From the NCBI GenBank assembly GCA_036504155.1, contig DASXVQ010000042.1, forward strand, positions 1 to 64,000: a stretch of DNA of 64,000 nucleotides, in the 5' to 3' direction. Position numbers and translations under genes: made by a program. The DNA is from JACRCT01 sp036504155 (GTDB lineage Bacteria; Myxococcota; Myxococcia; Myxococcales; UBA5297). Numbering within the stretch: the first letter of the stretch is position 1; every line of letters starts with the position of its first letter. Positions 35,605 to 44,314 of the stretch are shown here, in pieces. The notes beneath the pieces are model-generated. The model searched no databases. It saw only the letters and a list, made by a program, of their open reading frames with translations, and had not been told where the DNA came from.

Positions 35605-36136
35605 GGTCCCCGCCTTTCGCAGTCGCAGTCAGGCTAGGCACGGCTGCCCGCAGGGCATCGCCCTAGGAGGGACCCTTGGCGCCGGAGCATTCGCCGGCCG
35701 AAAGGGCTCCAGAACCGACATCGATGTCGCCGAAAGGGCCGGGGCGGAGGAGAAGTTTTCCTTGAGGAAAACTTCTCCCGGCGCGAACCCCTGGGCGGAG
35801 GGGGTTCCTGCCGTCGGGATGACGCAGCCCGTCAGTCACGAGTCGGCCTGAGGCGCTTGGAACGGGCCGGAACCCGTCTCAAAATTTCGGCGAGATGCCC
35901 TCCTGGGCCGCCAAGAGGCTCATGGACGGGCTCTCGGGGTGCCCCCACCCATTTCAATGGGGCGGGCGAGCGGACCCTGCCTCCCAGGGCCGAGGAGCGG
36001 CTCGCAGGGGCATTCCAGGGGCCTCAGTTAGACGACTTAAGCCACTGTATTTACGTGCGATTCTAGGCGGCACCTCCAGCGCGAGAGCCGGTGCCAGGCT
36101 CGAGTTCCCGCGGGACGGTGCCAAGCTTGGACCCAA
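35605..36136. other. Gene-free stretch with a strong hairpin
   Basis: No supported gene lies here. A perfect 12-bp stem, GAGAAGTTTTCC/GGAAAACTTCTC with loop TTGA, occupies 35750-35777. It has no U-run, so it is more like a dispersed palindromic repeat than a terminator. The rest shows nothing recognisable. Confidence 0.6.
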
Positions 36137-36152
36137 CAGACCGCTTGGTCTG
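36137..36152. promoter_or_regulatory. Candidate TetR-family operator
   Basis: A perfect palindrome CAGACC-GCTT-GGTCTG lies 71 bases before the ATG of the TetR-type gene, in an AT-richer stretch that probably holds its promoter. The RGACCGnnnGGTCY shape is typical of TetR/AcrR operators, so autoregulation of the whole operon is likely. A further half-site (TCGGTCT) follows near 36186. Confidence 0.55.
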
Positions 36153-36223
36153 CACTTGTAGTCCATACCGGCAGATATGTATTCTCGGTCTAACAAAGTG
36201 GTCCAAAACGAAGGCAAGGCCCC

Positions 36224-36862
36224 ATGGCTCGTCCGCGCTTCCACAAGACCGACCCCGCGAAGCAGGCGGCGATCCTCCAGGCTGCGGCCAAGGAGTTCGC
36301 CAAGGTCGGCTACGAAGGCGCCTCGGTGAACCGCATCCTCGAAGCCGCCGGCCTCTCCAAGGGCGGCTTCTACTACTACTTCGACGACAAGGCGGACCTC
36401 GCGGCGACCGTGCTGCTCTGGGCGTACAAGGACCTCTTCTCCATCTACGACCGCATCCAGATCCCCGACGACCCGGCCCGCTTCTGGGACGCGATTGGCG
36501 GGTTCACCCGCGAGTCCCTGGCCATGCTCGAGCAGACGCCCTACGCCAACGAGCTCATCTCCCGCCTCGGCCACGCCTTCGCCAACGACAAGGACCTCGC
36601 CAAGCGGATGCTGGAGTCCATCGCCGCGCCGATGGCCACGCTCACCGCCCTCTGGCGCAGGGGGCAGGAGATCGGGGCGGTGCGCTCCGACCTCCCGGTC
36701 CCGGTGCTCATCTCCCTCGTCCAGTCCACCAAGGAGGCGCTGACCCGCGCCTTCATCCCCGAGGGCAAGGTCCTGAGCCACGACGAGCTCGACCGATTCA
36801 CCCGCATCCACCTGGACATGGTCCGCCGCATCTGCGCCCCCGCCGAGGAGAAGCCCGCATGA
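36224..36862 (+). CDS. TetR/AcrR-family transcriptional regulator
   Basis: The 212-residue product has the TetR helix-turn-helix at about 14-60 (AAAKEFAKVGYEGASVNRIL then EAAGLSKGGFYYYFDDKADL) and a helical ligand-binding domain. It is the first gene of an operon: its stop overlaps the next start (ATGA at 36859-36862), and the LolA-like, permease, ATPase and barrel genes follow on the same strand. It probably represses the operon through the palindrome at 36137, released by an unknown hydrophobic ligand. Confidence 0.93.
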   Translation: MARPRFHKTDPAKQAAILQAAAKEFAKVGYEGASVNRILEAAGLSKGGFYYYFDDKADLAATVLLWAYKDLFSIYDRIQIPDDPARFWDAIGGFTRESLAMLEQTPYANELISRLGHAFANDKDLAKRMLESIAAPMATLTALWRRGQEIGAVRSDLPVPVLISLVQSTKEALTRAFIPEGKVLSHDELDRFTRIHLDMVRRICAPAEEKPA

Positions 36863-37728
36863 AGAACCTCGCTCCCATCCAGCTGTTCCTGCCGGCGCTC
36901 GCCCTCCTTCTCGCCTCCGCCCCCTTGCCGGTTCAGGCGGCGCAGCCCGCGAAGGCCGCGGCGCCAGCGCCAGCGCCGTCGGCGGCGGCCGACGCTGCCC
37001 CCGCCGACGTCCCGCCCTGCCCCTCCGGCAGCGACGCTCCCGACGTCGCCGCGCTGGTCGCCCGCACCGAGAAGCTGCTCAACGGCCGCTCGTCCGAGGC
37101 CGTCTTCACCATGACCATCAAGACCAAGGACTGGACGCGCTCGCTCAAGCTCAAGGCCTGGTCCAAGGGCACGGACTTCGCGCTGGTGCGCGTGCTCGAG
37201 GGCGGCGCGCGCGAGACCGGGATGATGACCCTCAAGCGCGAGAAGCAGCTGTGGAACTACCTGCCCCAGGCCGGCCGGGTGATGAAGCTGCCCAGCGGGA
37301 TGATGAGCGACAGCTGGATGGGCTCGGACTTCACCAACGACGACCTCGTCCACGGCTCCTCGCTCGAGGAGGACTACACCTCCAAGGTCGTGGCCGTGGA
37401 GAAGCAGCCGGCCGGCGGCGACGCCTGGAAGATCGACCTCAAGCCCAAGCCCGACCGCCCCGTGGTCTGGGGCCGGGTGGAGATGCTCATCGACCGCAAG
37501 ACCTGCCTGCCGGTCCGCCAGGCCTTCTTCGACGAGGACGGCAAGATCGCCCGCACCATGGAGTTCGCCGAGTTCCGCCAGGTCGGCTGGCGCAACTTCC
37601 CCGCCAAGATGACCATCGTCCCCGCCGAGCCCGGCCGCCAGACCTCCATCTCCTACGAGAAGATGGAGTTCGACCTGGACATCCCCGAGGACACCTTCGC
37701 CCTGCACCGGCTGAGGCAGGGGAGGTAG
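36859..37728 (+). CDS. LolA-like outer-membrane lipoprotein-sorting protein
   Basis: The 289-residue periplasmic protein has a signal peptide (about 1-28) and an Ala/Pro-rich linker. A LolA-like domain follows: FTMTIKTKDWTRSLKLKAWS, DFALVRVLEGGARETGMMTL, KQLWNYLPQAGRVMKLP, MGSDFTNDDLVHGSSLEEDY, PVVWGRVEMLIDRKTCLPVR. These are the marks of the LolA_like family that accompanies FtsX-type ABC exporters and beta-barrels. It probably shuttles a lipid or lipoprotein across the periplasm. The ATG overlaps the TetR stop by four bases. Confidence 0.88.
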   Translation: MKNLAPIQLFLPALALLLASAPLPVQAAQPAKAAAPAPAPSAAADAAPADVPPCPSGSDAPDVAALVARTEKLLNGRSSEAVFTMTIKTKDWTRSLKLKAWSKGTDFALVRVLEGGARETGMMTLKREKQLWNYLPQAGRVMKLPSGMMSDSWMGSDFTNDDLVHGSSLEEDYTSKVVAVEKQPAGGDAWKIDLKPKPDRPVVWGRVEMLIDRKTCLPVRQAFFDEDGKIARTMEFAEFRQVGWRNFPAKMTIVPAEPGRQTSISYEKMEFDLDIPEDTFALHRLRQGR

Positions 37729-37734
37729 CCGGCC

Positions 37735-38958
37735 ATGCTCCTGCTCAAGCTCGCCTGGCGGAACATCTGGCGCAACGTGCGCCGCACCGCCATCACCCTG
37801 GCCGCGCTCTCGCTCGGGGTCACCGCCATCGTCTCGCTGCACAGCTTCCGCGAGGTGGCCTACACCGAGATGACCCGCAGCCTGACCCGCGGCCTGCTGG
37901 GCCACGCCCAGGTCCACGGCCTGGGCTACCAGGCCTCGCCCGAGATGGGCAACGTCGTCGCCGACGCGGTAGCCGTCGAGGCCAAGCTCGCGCGCGCCCT
38001 CCCCGGCACCGAGACCGAGCGCCGCGTCCTCGGCGCGGGGCTGGCCGGCTCCGGCGAGTCCGCCACCGCCGCGATGGTGATGGGCGTCGAGCCCGAGAAG
38101 GCCGGCACCGCCGCCGTCCTCACCATCAAGAAGGGCCGCACGCTGCCCAAGGACCCCGCGCACGAGGTGGTCGTCGGCACCGGCCTCGCCGAGGAGCTGC
38201 ACCTCGAGCCCGGCGGCGAGCTGGTCCTGGTCGGCCAGGCCGCCGACGGCTCGCTCGCCAACGACCGCTACACCGTGGCCGGCGTCGCCGACGTCGGCAG
38301 CACCGAGGGCAACGCCAGCGCGGTGTTCCTGCACCTCGCCGACGCCCAGTCCTTCTTCGCCCTGGGCGACGGCGTGCACCAGATCATCGTGCGCCTGCCG
38401 GCCGAGCTCGACGGGGACGACCTGACCGAGCCGGTCTCGCTCCTGCGCGGCGCGCTCGACCTGACGCGCGTGGAGGTCCTCTCCTGGGCCGAGATCCTCC
38501 CCGAGCTCAAGAGCGCCATGGACGCCAAGCGCCAGAACCAGCACCTCGTCGACTTCATCGTCTTCCTCATCGTCTCGCTCGGCGTGCTCAACACCATGAC
38601 CATGTCCACCTTCGAGCGCACCCGCGAGTTCGGCGTCATGGCCTGCCTGGGCACCCGGCGCCGGCGCGTGCTGGGCATGGTCGTGCTCGAGGCGCTGCTG
38701 CAGGGGGCCATCGGCTTCGGCCTCGGCGTGGTCCTCTCCTGGGCGCTGCTCTACGGCATCGGCACCGCCGACCTCTCCAGCCTCGGCGGCCTCGACGTCA
38801 TGGGCACGAGGATGCCCGGCGCCCTGGCGCTCAAGCTCGCCCCGGCCGCGGTGGCCACCGCCGCGCTCACCACGCTGCTCACCATGCTCGCCGGCGGGTT
38901 GCTCCCCGCCATCCGCGCCTCCCGGCTCAAGCCGATCGAAGCCACGAGGTACGTCTGA
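37735..38958 (+). CDS. ABC transporter permease, FtsX/MacB type (first)
   Basis: The 407-residue product has the four-helix FtsX/MacB layout: a first helix at about 20-40 (RTAITLAALSLGVTAIV), a large periplasmic domain (about 45-270), then three helices in the last 140 residues (DFIVFLIVSLGVLNTMTMS, QGAIGFGLGVVLSWALLYGI, and a helix near 380). ERTREFGVMACLGTRRRRVL is the typical coupling-helix region. It is followed immediately (TGATG) by a second permease and then the ATPase, so a heterodimeric MacB/LolCE-like transporter is likely. Confidence 0.92.
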   Translation: MLLLKLAWRNIWRNVRRTAITLAALSLGVTAIVSLHSFREVAYTEMTRSLTRGLLGHAQVHGLGYQASPEMGNVVADAVAVEAKLARALPGTETERRVLGAGLAGSGESATAAMVMGVEPEKAGTAAVLTIKKGRTLPKDPAHEVVVGTGLAEELHLEPGGELVLVGQAADGSLANDRYTVAGVADVGSTEGNASAVFLHLADAQSFFALGDGVHQIIVRLPAELDGDDLTEPVSLLRGALDLTRVEVLSWAEILPELKSAMDAKRQNQHLVDFIVFLIVSLGVLNTMTMSTFERTREFGVMACLGTRRRRVLGMVVLEALLQGAIGFGLGVVLSWALLYGIGTADLSSLGGLDVMGTRMPGALALKLAPAAVATAALTTLLTMLAGGLLPAIRASRLKPIEATRYV

Positions 38959-40193
38959 TGAAGACCCTGCTCAAGATCGCCTGGCGCAGCATCTGGCGGA
39001 ACCGCCGGCGCACCTTCATCAGCATGAGCGCGGTGGGCATCGGCCTGTTCCTGGTCATCGTCTACGGCGGCCTCCTGGCCAGCATCCTCGGCGACGCCAA
39101 GGAGCAGCTGGACAACACCGGCATGGGCCACGTGGAGATCACCGCGCCCGGCTGGCGCCTGCAGCACCGGGCCACCCAGGCCCTGGCCTCCCCCGCCGCG
39201 CTGCTCGCCGGGCTGGACCTGCCGCCGGGGACCGAGGCCGGCTGGCGCGTGGTGAGCCGGGCGCTGGTCTCCAGCGCGCGCGGCAGCGAAGGCGTCGAGC
39301 TGCAGGGCGTGGACTGGGAGCGCGAGGCCACCCTGGCGGCGCACGTGCGCGACGTGCGGCAGGGGGCGCGGCCCGCCGACGGCGACGACCGCGGCATCCT
39401 CATCGGCGAGAAGCTGGCCGACCGGCTCAAGGTGAAGGTGGGCTCCAAGCTCCGGGTGATGGCCCAGCGCTCCGACGGCGAGATCGGCGCCGAGCTCTAC
39501 CGGGTGCGGGGCATCTTCCACTCGCTCTCCCCGGCCATCTCGCAGCGCAAGGTGCTGGTGAGCGAGGCCTCGGCGCGCCGGCTGCTGGGCGTGGGCGAGG
39601 TGGCGCACCAGCTGGTCATCCAGCTCGACCGCGCCGGCGAGGCCGAGCCCGTGGCCGCCCGCCTGCGCGAGAAGCTGGGCCAGGGCTTCGAGGTGCTCAC
39701 CTACGGCGACCTGCTGCCCGCGATGCGCGCCATCGAGAGCTGGAGCGACAAGGTGGTCCTCGTCGCCGCCTTCTTCATCTACGCGCTGGTCGGCCTGGGC
39801 ATCCTCAACACCATCCTGATGTCGGTGATGGAGCGCTCCCGCGAGTTCGGCGTGCTGCGCGCCATCGGGACCCGCCCCGGACGCGTGGTGGCGCAGGTGC
39901 TGGGCGAGTCGTTCTGGATCGCCACGCTGAGCGCGGGGCTGGGGCTGGTCGCCGGCCTGGCGCTGACCTGGTACGGCTCGCAGCACGCCCTCCTGAACAT
40001 CGGCGGCAAGGGGGCGGGCGAGGGGATCGAGTACGCCGGCGCGGTGATGAAGACCGCGGTCAAGACCCGGTTCCTGCCGCTCGAGGCGCTCAAGGCCGCC
40101 GGCCTGGTCTACGTCATGGCGCTGGTCACCGCGCTCTACCCGGCCTGGAAGGTGGCGAAGCTGCCGCCCGCCAAGGCCCTGCATTCGAGCTGA
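38958..40193 (+). CDS. ABC transporter permease, FtsX/MacB type (second)
   Basis: The 411-residue product has the same layout as its neighbour: a first helix at about 18-40, a periplasmic domain, and three C-terminal helices (KVVLVAAFFIYALVGLGILN, SAGLGLVAGLALTW, AAGLVYVMALVTALYP). The motif ERSREFGVLRAIGTRPGRVV precedes the last pair. The start ATG shares a base with the stop of the first permease. The pair resembles LolC/LolE, which extract lipoproteins from the inner membrane. Confidence 0.92.
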   Translation: MKTLLKIAWRSIWRNRRRTFISMSAVGIGLFLVIVYGGLLASILGDAKEQLDNTGMGHVEITAPGWRLQHRATQALASPAALLAGLDLPPGTEAGWRVVSRALVSSARGSEGVELQGVDWEREATLAAHVRDVRQGARPADGDDRGILIGEKLADRLKVKVGSKLRVMAQRSDGEIGAELYRVRGIFHSLSPAISQRKVLVSEASARRLLGVGEVAHQLVIQLDRAGEAEPVAARLREKLGQGFEVLTYGDLLPAMRAIESWSDKVVLVAAFFIYALVGLGILNTILMSVMERSREFGVLRAIGTRPGRVVAQVLGESFWIATLSAGLGLVAGLALTWYGSQHALLNIGGKGAGEGIEYAGAVMKTAVKTRFLPLEALKAAGLVYVMALVTALYPAWKVAKLPPAKALHSS

Positions 40194-40225
40194 AGCGAAG
40201 AAGCACGAGAGGAAAGGAGCCCGCC

Positions 40226-40918
40226 ATGGCCGTCATCGAAGTCGTCGGCGTGACCAAGGACTACGAGGAGAAGGGCCAGGTCACCACCCGGGCGCTGCGC
40301 GGGGTGGACCTGAAGGTCGAGAAGGGTGAGTTCATGGCCATCGCCGGACCGTCCGGCTCGGGCAAGACCACCCTGCTCAACCTGGTCGGCGCCCTGGACA
40401 CCGCGACGTCCGGCTCCATCCGCGTCGACGGGCAGGAGATCTCCGGCATGACGCAGAAGGCGCTCTCGGATCTGCGCCGCGACCGCATCGGCTTCGTGTT
40501 CCAGGCCTACAACCTGGTGCCAGTGCTGACCGCCGCGGAGAACGCCGAGTACGTCATGGAGCTCAAGGGCACGCCCTCCGCCGAGCGGCGCAAGCGCATC
40601 GCCGACCTGTTCGAGCGCATGGGGATGAAGGAGCTCTTGGACACCCGGCCGCTGAAGATGAGCGGCGGCCAGCAGCAGCGCGTCGCAGTCGCCCGGGCCA
40701 TCGCCAGCGAGCCGGCGCTCATCCTCGCCGACGAGCCCACCGCGAACCTGGATCAGGCCACCGGCCGGGCGCTGGTGGAGCTGATGCGCGAGCTCAACCG
40801 CGAGCGGGGAATCACCTTCGTCTTCTCCACCCACGACCCGATGGTGCTGGAGCAGGCCGACCGGGTGGTGCGGCTGGTGGACGGCAAGGTGGCCACGGAC
40901 GAGAGGAAGAAGGCCTAG
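40226..40918 (+). CDS. ABC transporter ATPase (LolD/MacB type)
   Basis: The 230-residue product shows Walker A GPSGSGKTT (about 38-46), the Q-loop VFQAYNLVPVLTAAENAEY, the signature SGGQQQRVAVARAIA (about 147-161), Walker B LILADEPTANLD (about 166-177) and the switch FVFSTHDPMV. The sequence is of the MacB/LolD group that pairs with FtsX-type permeases. GGAG precedes the ATG, and the gap to the permease is 32 bases. Confidence 0.95.
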   Translation: MAVIEVVGVTKDYEEKGQVTTRALRGVDLKVEKGEFMAIAGPSGSGKTTLLNLVGALDTATSGSIRVDGQEISGMTQKALSDLRRDRIGFVFQAYNLVPVLTAAENAEYVMELKGTPSAERRKRIADLFERMGMKELLDTRPLKMSGGQQQRVAVARAIASEPALILADEPTANLDQATGRALVELMRELNRERGITFVFSTHDPMVLEQADRVVRLVDGKVATDERKKA

Positions 40919-40922
40919 TGCC

Positions 40923-42377
40923 ATGGGCCGCGCGACCGACCCCAGGACGCATCGGCGGGTAGCCGGCCTCAGAGCCGGGTCGGTCGTCGTCGGCCTTCTG
41001 TCCGTCCTCTGCGGATCCGACGCCCACGCCAAGGAGCTGTGGAAGAGCGAAGACGGGGTCTGGGAGATCGATCTCGGCGGGCACTACAAGTCGTACGGCG
41101 CGGGCCTGCTGCTGCCCGGAGGCCTGGTGGACGGCACCGCCGCGCTCTCGCGGACCCTCGATGCGGCGAAGCTGCAGCTGCCCGCAGAGCAGGCGAACCT
41201 CCTGCCGTCATTCGATCCGTTGCCGCGCGAGGCGGGGCTCTCGACGCACGTCGCCCGGATCCAGGGACGGGTGCTGTGGGGCGCCCGTCTCGACTTCGAG
41301 GCCGCCTGGCAGATCGGTCTCTCCATGTCCTCGTCCGCCGCGTTCGCCAAGGGCACCGCGCTCGGCGGCGCGCCCGTCGGCTCGTCCTCGACGGCCAAGC
41401 GGCGCATGTGGGACTTCGACCCGGTCCTCGTCGAGAGCGGCGGCTTCCTCGTCCAGCACGACCTCGACCGGCTCGCGCTGAAGCTCTCGCTGCCGCACGT
41501 CGATCTCGTGGTCGGCCGGCAGGTGCTCTCGTGGGGCAGCGGCAAGCTGTGGAACCCCACGGACCTGCTGAGCCCGTTCGCCCCGACCGACATCGACAAG
41601 GAGATCCGCAAGGGCGTCGACGCGGTGCGGGTCAGCGTCCAGCTCGGCTCCACCGGGCTGCTCGATGCGCTCTGGCTGCCGCAGCAGCGCGCGGCGGACA
41701 ACGGCGGCGTGCTGCGCGGCCAGCTCAACCTGGGCGGCTACGACTTCTCGCTGTCCGCGGCCAAGTACGTCTCCGACGTCGTCTTCGGCGCCGACCTCTC
41801 CGGCGATCTCGGGCCGCTGGGCGTGCACGCCGAGGCCGCGTACACCTTGGGCATCACCGGCTGGAGCGGCGGACCGCTGAAGGTCGAGGAGCGCTTCTTC
41901 CGCGGCGTCGGCGGCCTGGAGTGGCGGCCGCACGAGAAGCTGATCCTGTTGGCCGAGTACTACTTCAACGGCTTCGGCGCGACGCAGGCCTCCGGCTACC
42001 TCGCCAAGATGAAGAGCGACCGCGTCTCCCGCGGGGAGATCTTCGGCGCGGGCCAACACTACCTGGGCCTCGTCGCCAGCTGGCTCGCCAGCGATCTGCT
42101 CAGCGCGAACCTGACGGTGCTGGGCAACCTGCAGGATCCCAGCGCGATGCTCGTGCCGGTGCTGGAGTATTCGGTGGAGCAGAGCGTGCTCGTGCGCGTC
42201 GGCGGCTTCATCCCGATCGGCAAGGGGCCCGATCCCCACGCGCTGCAGGCGCTGGGAGCTTCCGACGTCCTCGGGCGGACCGCGGCGTTCCAGGACGCGG
42301 TCTCGACGCTGGGCCTGCGCAGCGAGTACGGGACGTCGGCGGGCGGCGCGTTCGTGCAGGTCGCGGTGTACCGATAG
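40923..42377 (+). CDS. Outer-membrane beta-barrel protein (porin-like, DUF1302-type)
   Basis: The 484-residue product has a signal peptide (about 1-36, cleaved near DAHA-KE). The mature chain is mostly amphipathic strands: WEIDLGGHYKSYGAGLLLPG, RLDFEAAWQIGLSMS, DLVVGRQVLSWGSGKLWNPT, LLAEYYFNGFGA, ending AFVQVAVYR with an aromatic-strand end. The VVGRQVLSWGSGKLWNPTDL segment is characteristic of DUF1302-like barrels. It begins 4 bases after the ATPase stop, completing the LolA-like/ABC/barrel operon, and is likely the outer-membrane exit or acceptor of the transported lipid. No substrate can be named. Confidence 0.8.
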   Translation: MGRATDPRTHRRVAGLRAGSVVVGLLSVLCGSDAHAKELWKSEDGVWEIDLGGHYKSYGAGLLLPGGLVDGTAALSRTLDAAKLQLPAEQANLLPSFDPLPREAGLSTHVARIQGRVLWGARLDFEAAWQIGLSMSSSAAFAKGTALGGAPVGSSSTAKRRMWDFDPVLVESGGFLVQHDLDRLALKLSLPHVDLVVGRQVLSWGSGKLWNPTDLLSPFAPTDIDKEIRKGVDAVRVSVQLGSTGLLDALWLPQQRAADNGGVLRGQLNLGGYDFSLSAAKYVSDVVFGADLSGDLGPLGVHAEAAYTLGITGWSGGPLKVEERFFRGVGGLEWRPHEKLILLAEYYFNGFGATQASGYLAKMKSDRVSRGEIFGAGQHYLGLVASWLASDLLSANLTVLGNLQDPSAMLVPVLEYSVEQSVLVRVGGFIPIGKGPDPHALQALGASDVLGRTAAFQDAVSTLGLRSEYGTSAGGAFVQVAVYR

Positions 42378-42383
42378 AGCAGC

Positions 42384-42411
42384 CCGGCCCCGCCGGGAGG
42401 GCAGGGGCCGG
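42384..42411 (+). terminator. GC-rich stem-loop at the end of the ABC operon
   Basis: CCGGCCCC pairs with GGGGCCGG across a 12-base loop, seven bases after the barrel stop codon. There is no clear U-run, so terminator function is only likely. Confidence 0.4.
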
Positions 42412-42839
42412 TGAATCGCAGGCGCGGCTAGAAGCAGATCTCCCCGTCAAAGGTCCCAGCGAGCTGCGGGATGGTGGGTTGGCCTCCGACGATGGTCAGA
42501 GTGCCGCCCCCGACCGAGGAGTTGTGACCCGAGGCCCCTGACCTCGGACACGAACCCTGGCCACAGTGGCTCGCGCGGCGGCACCTTCTCGGCCAGCGGA
42601 TGGACCACCACCGCCGGCAGCGACACCGTCTGGTACGAGGTCGCCGAGGCGCCGGCGGCCTCCAGCGGCTGGTGGATGAAGGAAGGCAAGGCAGGTGCGG
42701 GGGCTTGGCCCGCCGTCTGCGCCAGATCGAGCGCGAAGAGCGCCGTGGCCATCTCGGGGCGCGCGCCGCGCGTCGGTTGCCAGCGCGCCCGCGAGGTCCC
42801 GGGCCTCGACGGCTCCGGCAACCCCGCGGCGCCCACAAG
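42412..42839. other. Gene-free stretch with possible gene remnants
   Basis: No intact gene is visible between the barrel gene and serS. On the plus strand a stretch about 42550-42682 reads TNPGHSGSRGGTFSASGWTT followed by DTVWYEVAEAP and SGWWMKEG, which looks like a piece of a secreted beta-sandwich protein. A minus-strand stretch near 42430-42530 reads GGGTLTIVGGQPTIPQLAG then TFDGEICF and stop. Neither has a start and frame that make a whole gene, so they are at most remnants. Confidence 0.3.
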
Positions 42840-44156
42840 CTACGCCTTGCGGATGACGTCGGTGCCCATGAAGGGCCGCAGCACCTCGGGCACCACCACC
42901 GAGCCGTCCGCCTGCTGGTAGTTCTCGAGGATCGCCACCACCGTGCGGCCGACCGCCAGGCCCGAGCCGTTGAGCGTGTGCACGAACTGCGGCTTGTCCT
43001 TCGGCCCCGGGCGGAAGCGGATGTTGGCGCGCCGCGCCTGGAAGTCCTCGAAGTTGGAGCAGGACGAGATCTCGCGGTAGGCGCTCTGCCCGGGCAGCCA
43101 GACCTCGAGGTCGTAGCACTTGGCGGCGCTGAACCCGAGATCGGCCGCGCACAGCACCATCACCCGGTAGTGCAGCCCCAGCTTCTTGAGGATCTCCTCG
43201 GCGTCGTTGGTGAGCGCCTCGTGCTCCTCGTAGCTCTTCTCGGGCCGCGAGAACTTGACCAGCTCCACCTTCTGGAACTGGTGCTGGCGGATGAGGCCGC
43301 GCGTGTCCTTGCCGTAGCTGCCCGCCTCGCGGCGGAAGCAGGGCGTGTAGGCGCAGTACTTCACCGTCAGCTGGTCGCCGTCGAGGATCTCGTCGCGGTG
43401 CAGGTTGGTCACCGGCACCTCGGCGGTGGGCACCAGGAACAGCTCCGGATCGCCGGTGGTCTTGAAGGCGTCTTCCTCGAACTTGGGCAGCTGCCCGGTG
43501 CCGGTCATCGAGGCGCGGTTGACCAGGAACGGCGGCAGGATCTCGGTGTAGCCGCGCGCGGTGTGCATCTCGAGCATGAAGTGGATGAGCGCGCGCTCCA
43601 GCTTGGCGCCCAGGCCCTTGTAGACCGCGAAGCGGGGGCCGCTGATCTTGGTGGCGCGCTCGAAGTCCAGGATGCCCAGCGCCTCGCCGATCTCCCAGTG
43701 CGCCTTGGGCGTGAAGTCGTAGCTCTTCTTGTCGCCCACGGTGCGCACCACCGCGTTGTCCTCGCTCGACTTCCCGTCGGGGATCGAGTCGTGCGGCAGG
43801 TTGGGCACCATCATCAGGATCTTGGAGAGGGCCTCCTCGGCCTCCTTGAGCTTGCCCTCCAGGTCCTTGTTCTTCTCCTTGAGCTCCTTGGACAGCGCCT
43901 TCAGCTCGTTCTTGGCGTCGTCGGCCAGCGGCTGCGTGTAGCTCTTGCCGCGCACGGTCTTGGTCACCGGCGTCTTGCCCGGGGCGAGCAGCGCGCCCAC
44001 GTCCGCCGACTCGCTGCGCACGGCTTCGACCTTCAGGTTCAGCTCGCGCCGCTCGCTGAACAGCCGCTTGAACTCCCCCAGCTCCACCGTGCCGCGCCGG
44101 GTCAGCCTGCGCACCACCTCGTCGAAGTTCTGGGCCACGTAGCGAAGGTCGAGCAT
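42840..44156 (-). CDS. serS: Seryl-tRNA synthetase
   Basis: This enzyme charges tRNA-Ser; two of its substrates (GCT and TGA isoacceptors) are also in this window. The 438-residue product has the long N-terminal coiled-coil arm (about 25-115), then the class II catalytic core: motif 2 around CFRREAGSYGKDTRGLIRQH and motif 3 near TLNGSGLAVGRTVVAILENY. The ends match the family (MLDLRYVAQNFDEVVRRLTR; VVPEVLRPFMG). ATG 44156 gives the normal start. The frame is open far upstream only as a shadow of the lipoprotein gene. Confidence 0.98.
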   Translation of the reverse strand: MLDLRYVAQNFDEVVRRLTRRGTVELGEFKRLFSERRELNLKVEAVRSESADVGALLAPGKTPVTKTVRGKSYTQPLADDAKNELKALSKELKEKNKDLEGKLKEAEEALSKILMMVPNLPHDSIPDGKSSEDNAVVRTVGDKKSYDFTPKAHWEIGEALGILDFERATKISGPRFAVYKGLGAKLERALIHFMLEMHTARGYTEILPPFLVNRASMTGTGQLPKFEEDAFKTTGDPELFLVPTAEVPVTNLHRDEILDGDQLTVKYCAYTPCFRREAGSYGKDTRGLIRQHQFQKVELVKFSRPEKSYEEHEALTNDAEEILKKLGLHYRVMVLCAADLGFSAAKCYDLEVWLPGQSAYREISSCSNFEDFQARRANIRFRPGPKDKPQFVHTLNGSGLAVGRTVVAILENYQQADGSVVVPEVLRPFMGTDVIRKA

Positions 44157-44314
44157 GGGGTCCTCAAGTGCTTGAAAAGACAGCGTTTCCGCCAGCGGAA
44201 GGCGCGTAGGATAGGCACGGCCCCCGGGGCGGGTCAATGGTCGCCGCCGGCCTCGCTCGCCGGGGCGGCCGCTTCCGAAATCGACGCGCGGCCGGCGGAG
44301 GGCGCGGCCCCCGC

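Noticed and set aside
42447..42836. 129-residue minus-strand open frame after serS
   Set aside because: It has no ribosome-binding site or recognisable motif, and the other strand shows fragments as convincing; treated as non-coding with remnants.
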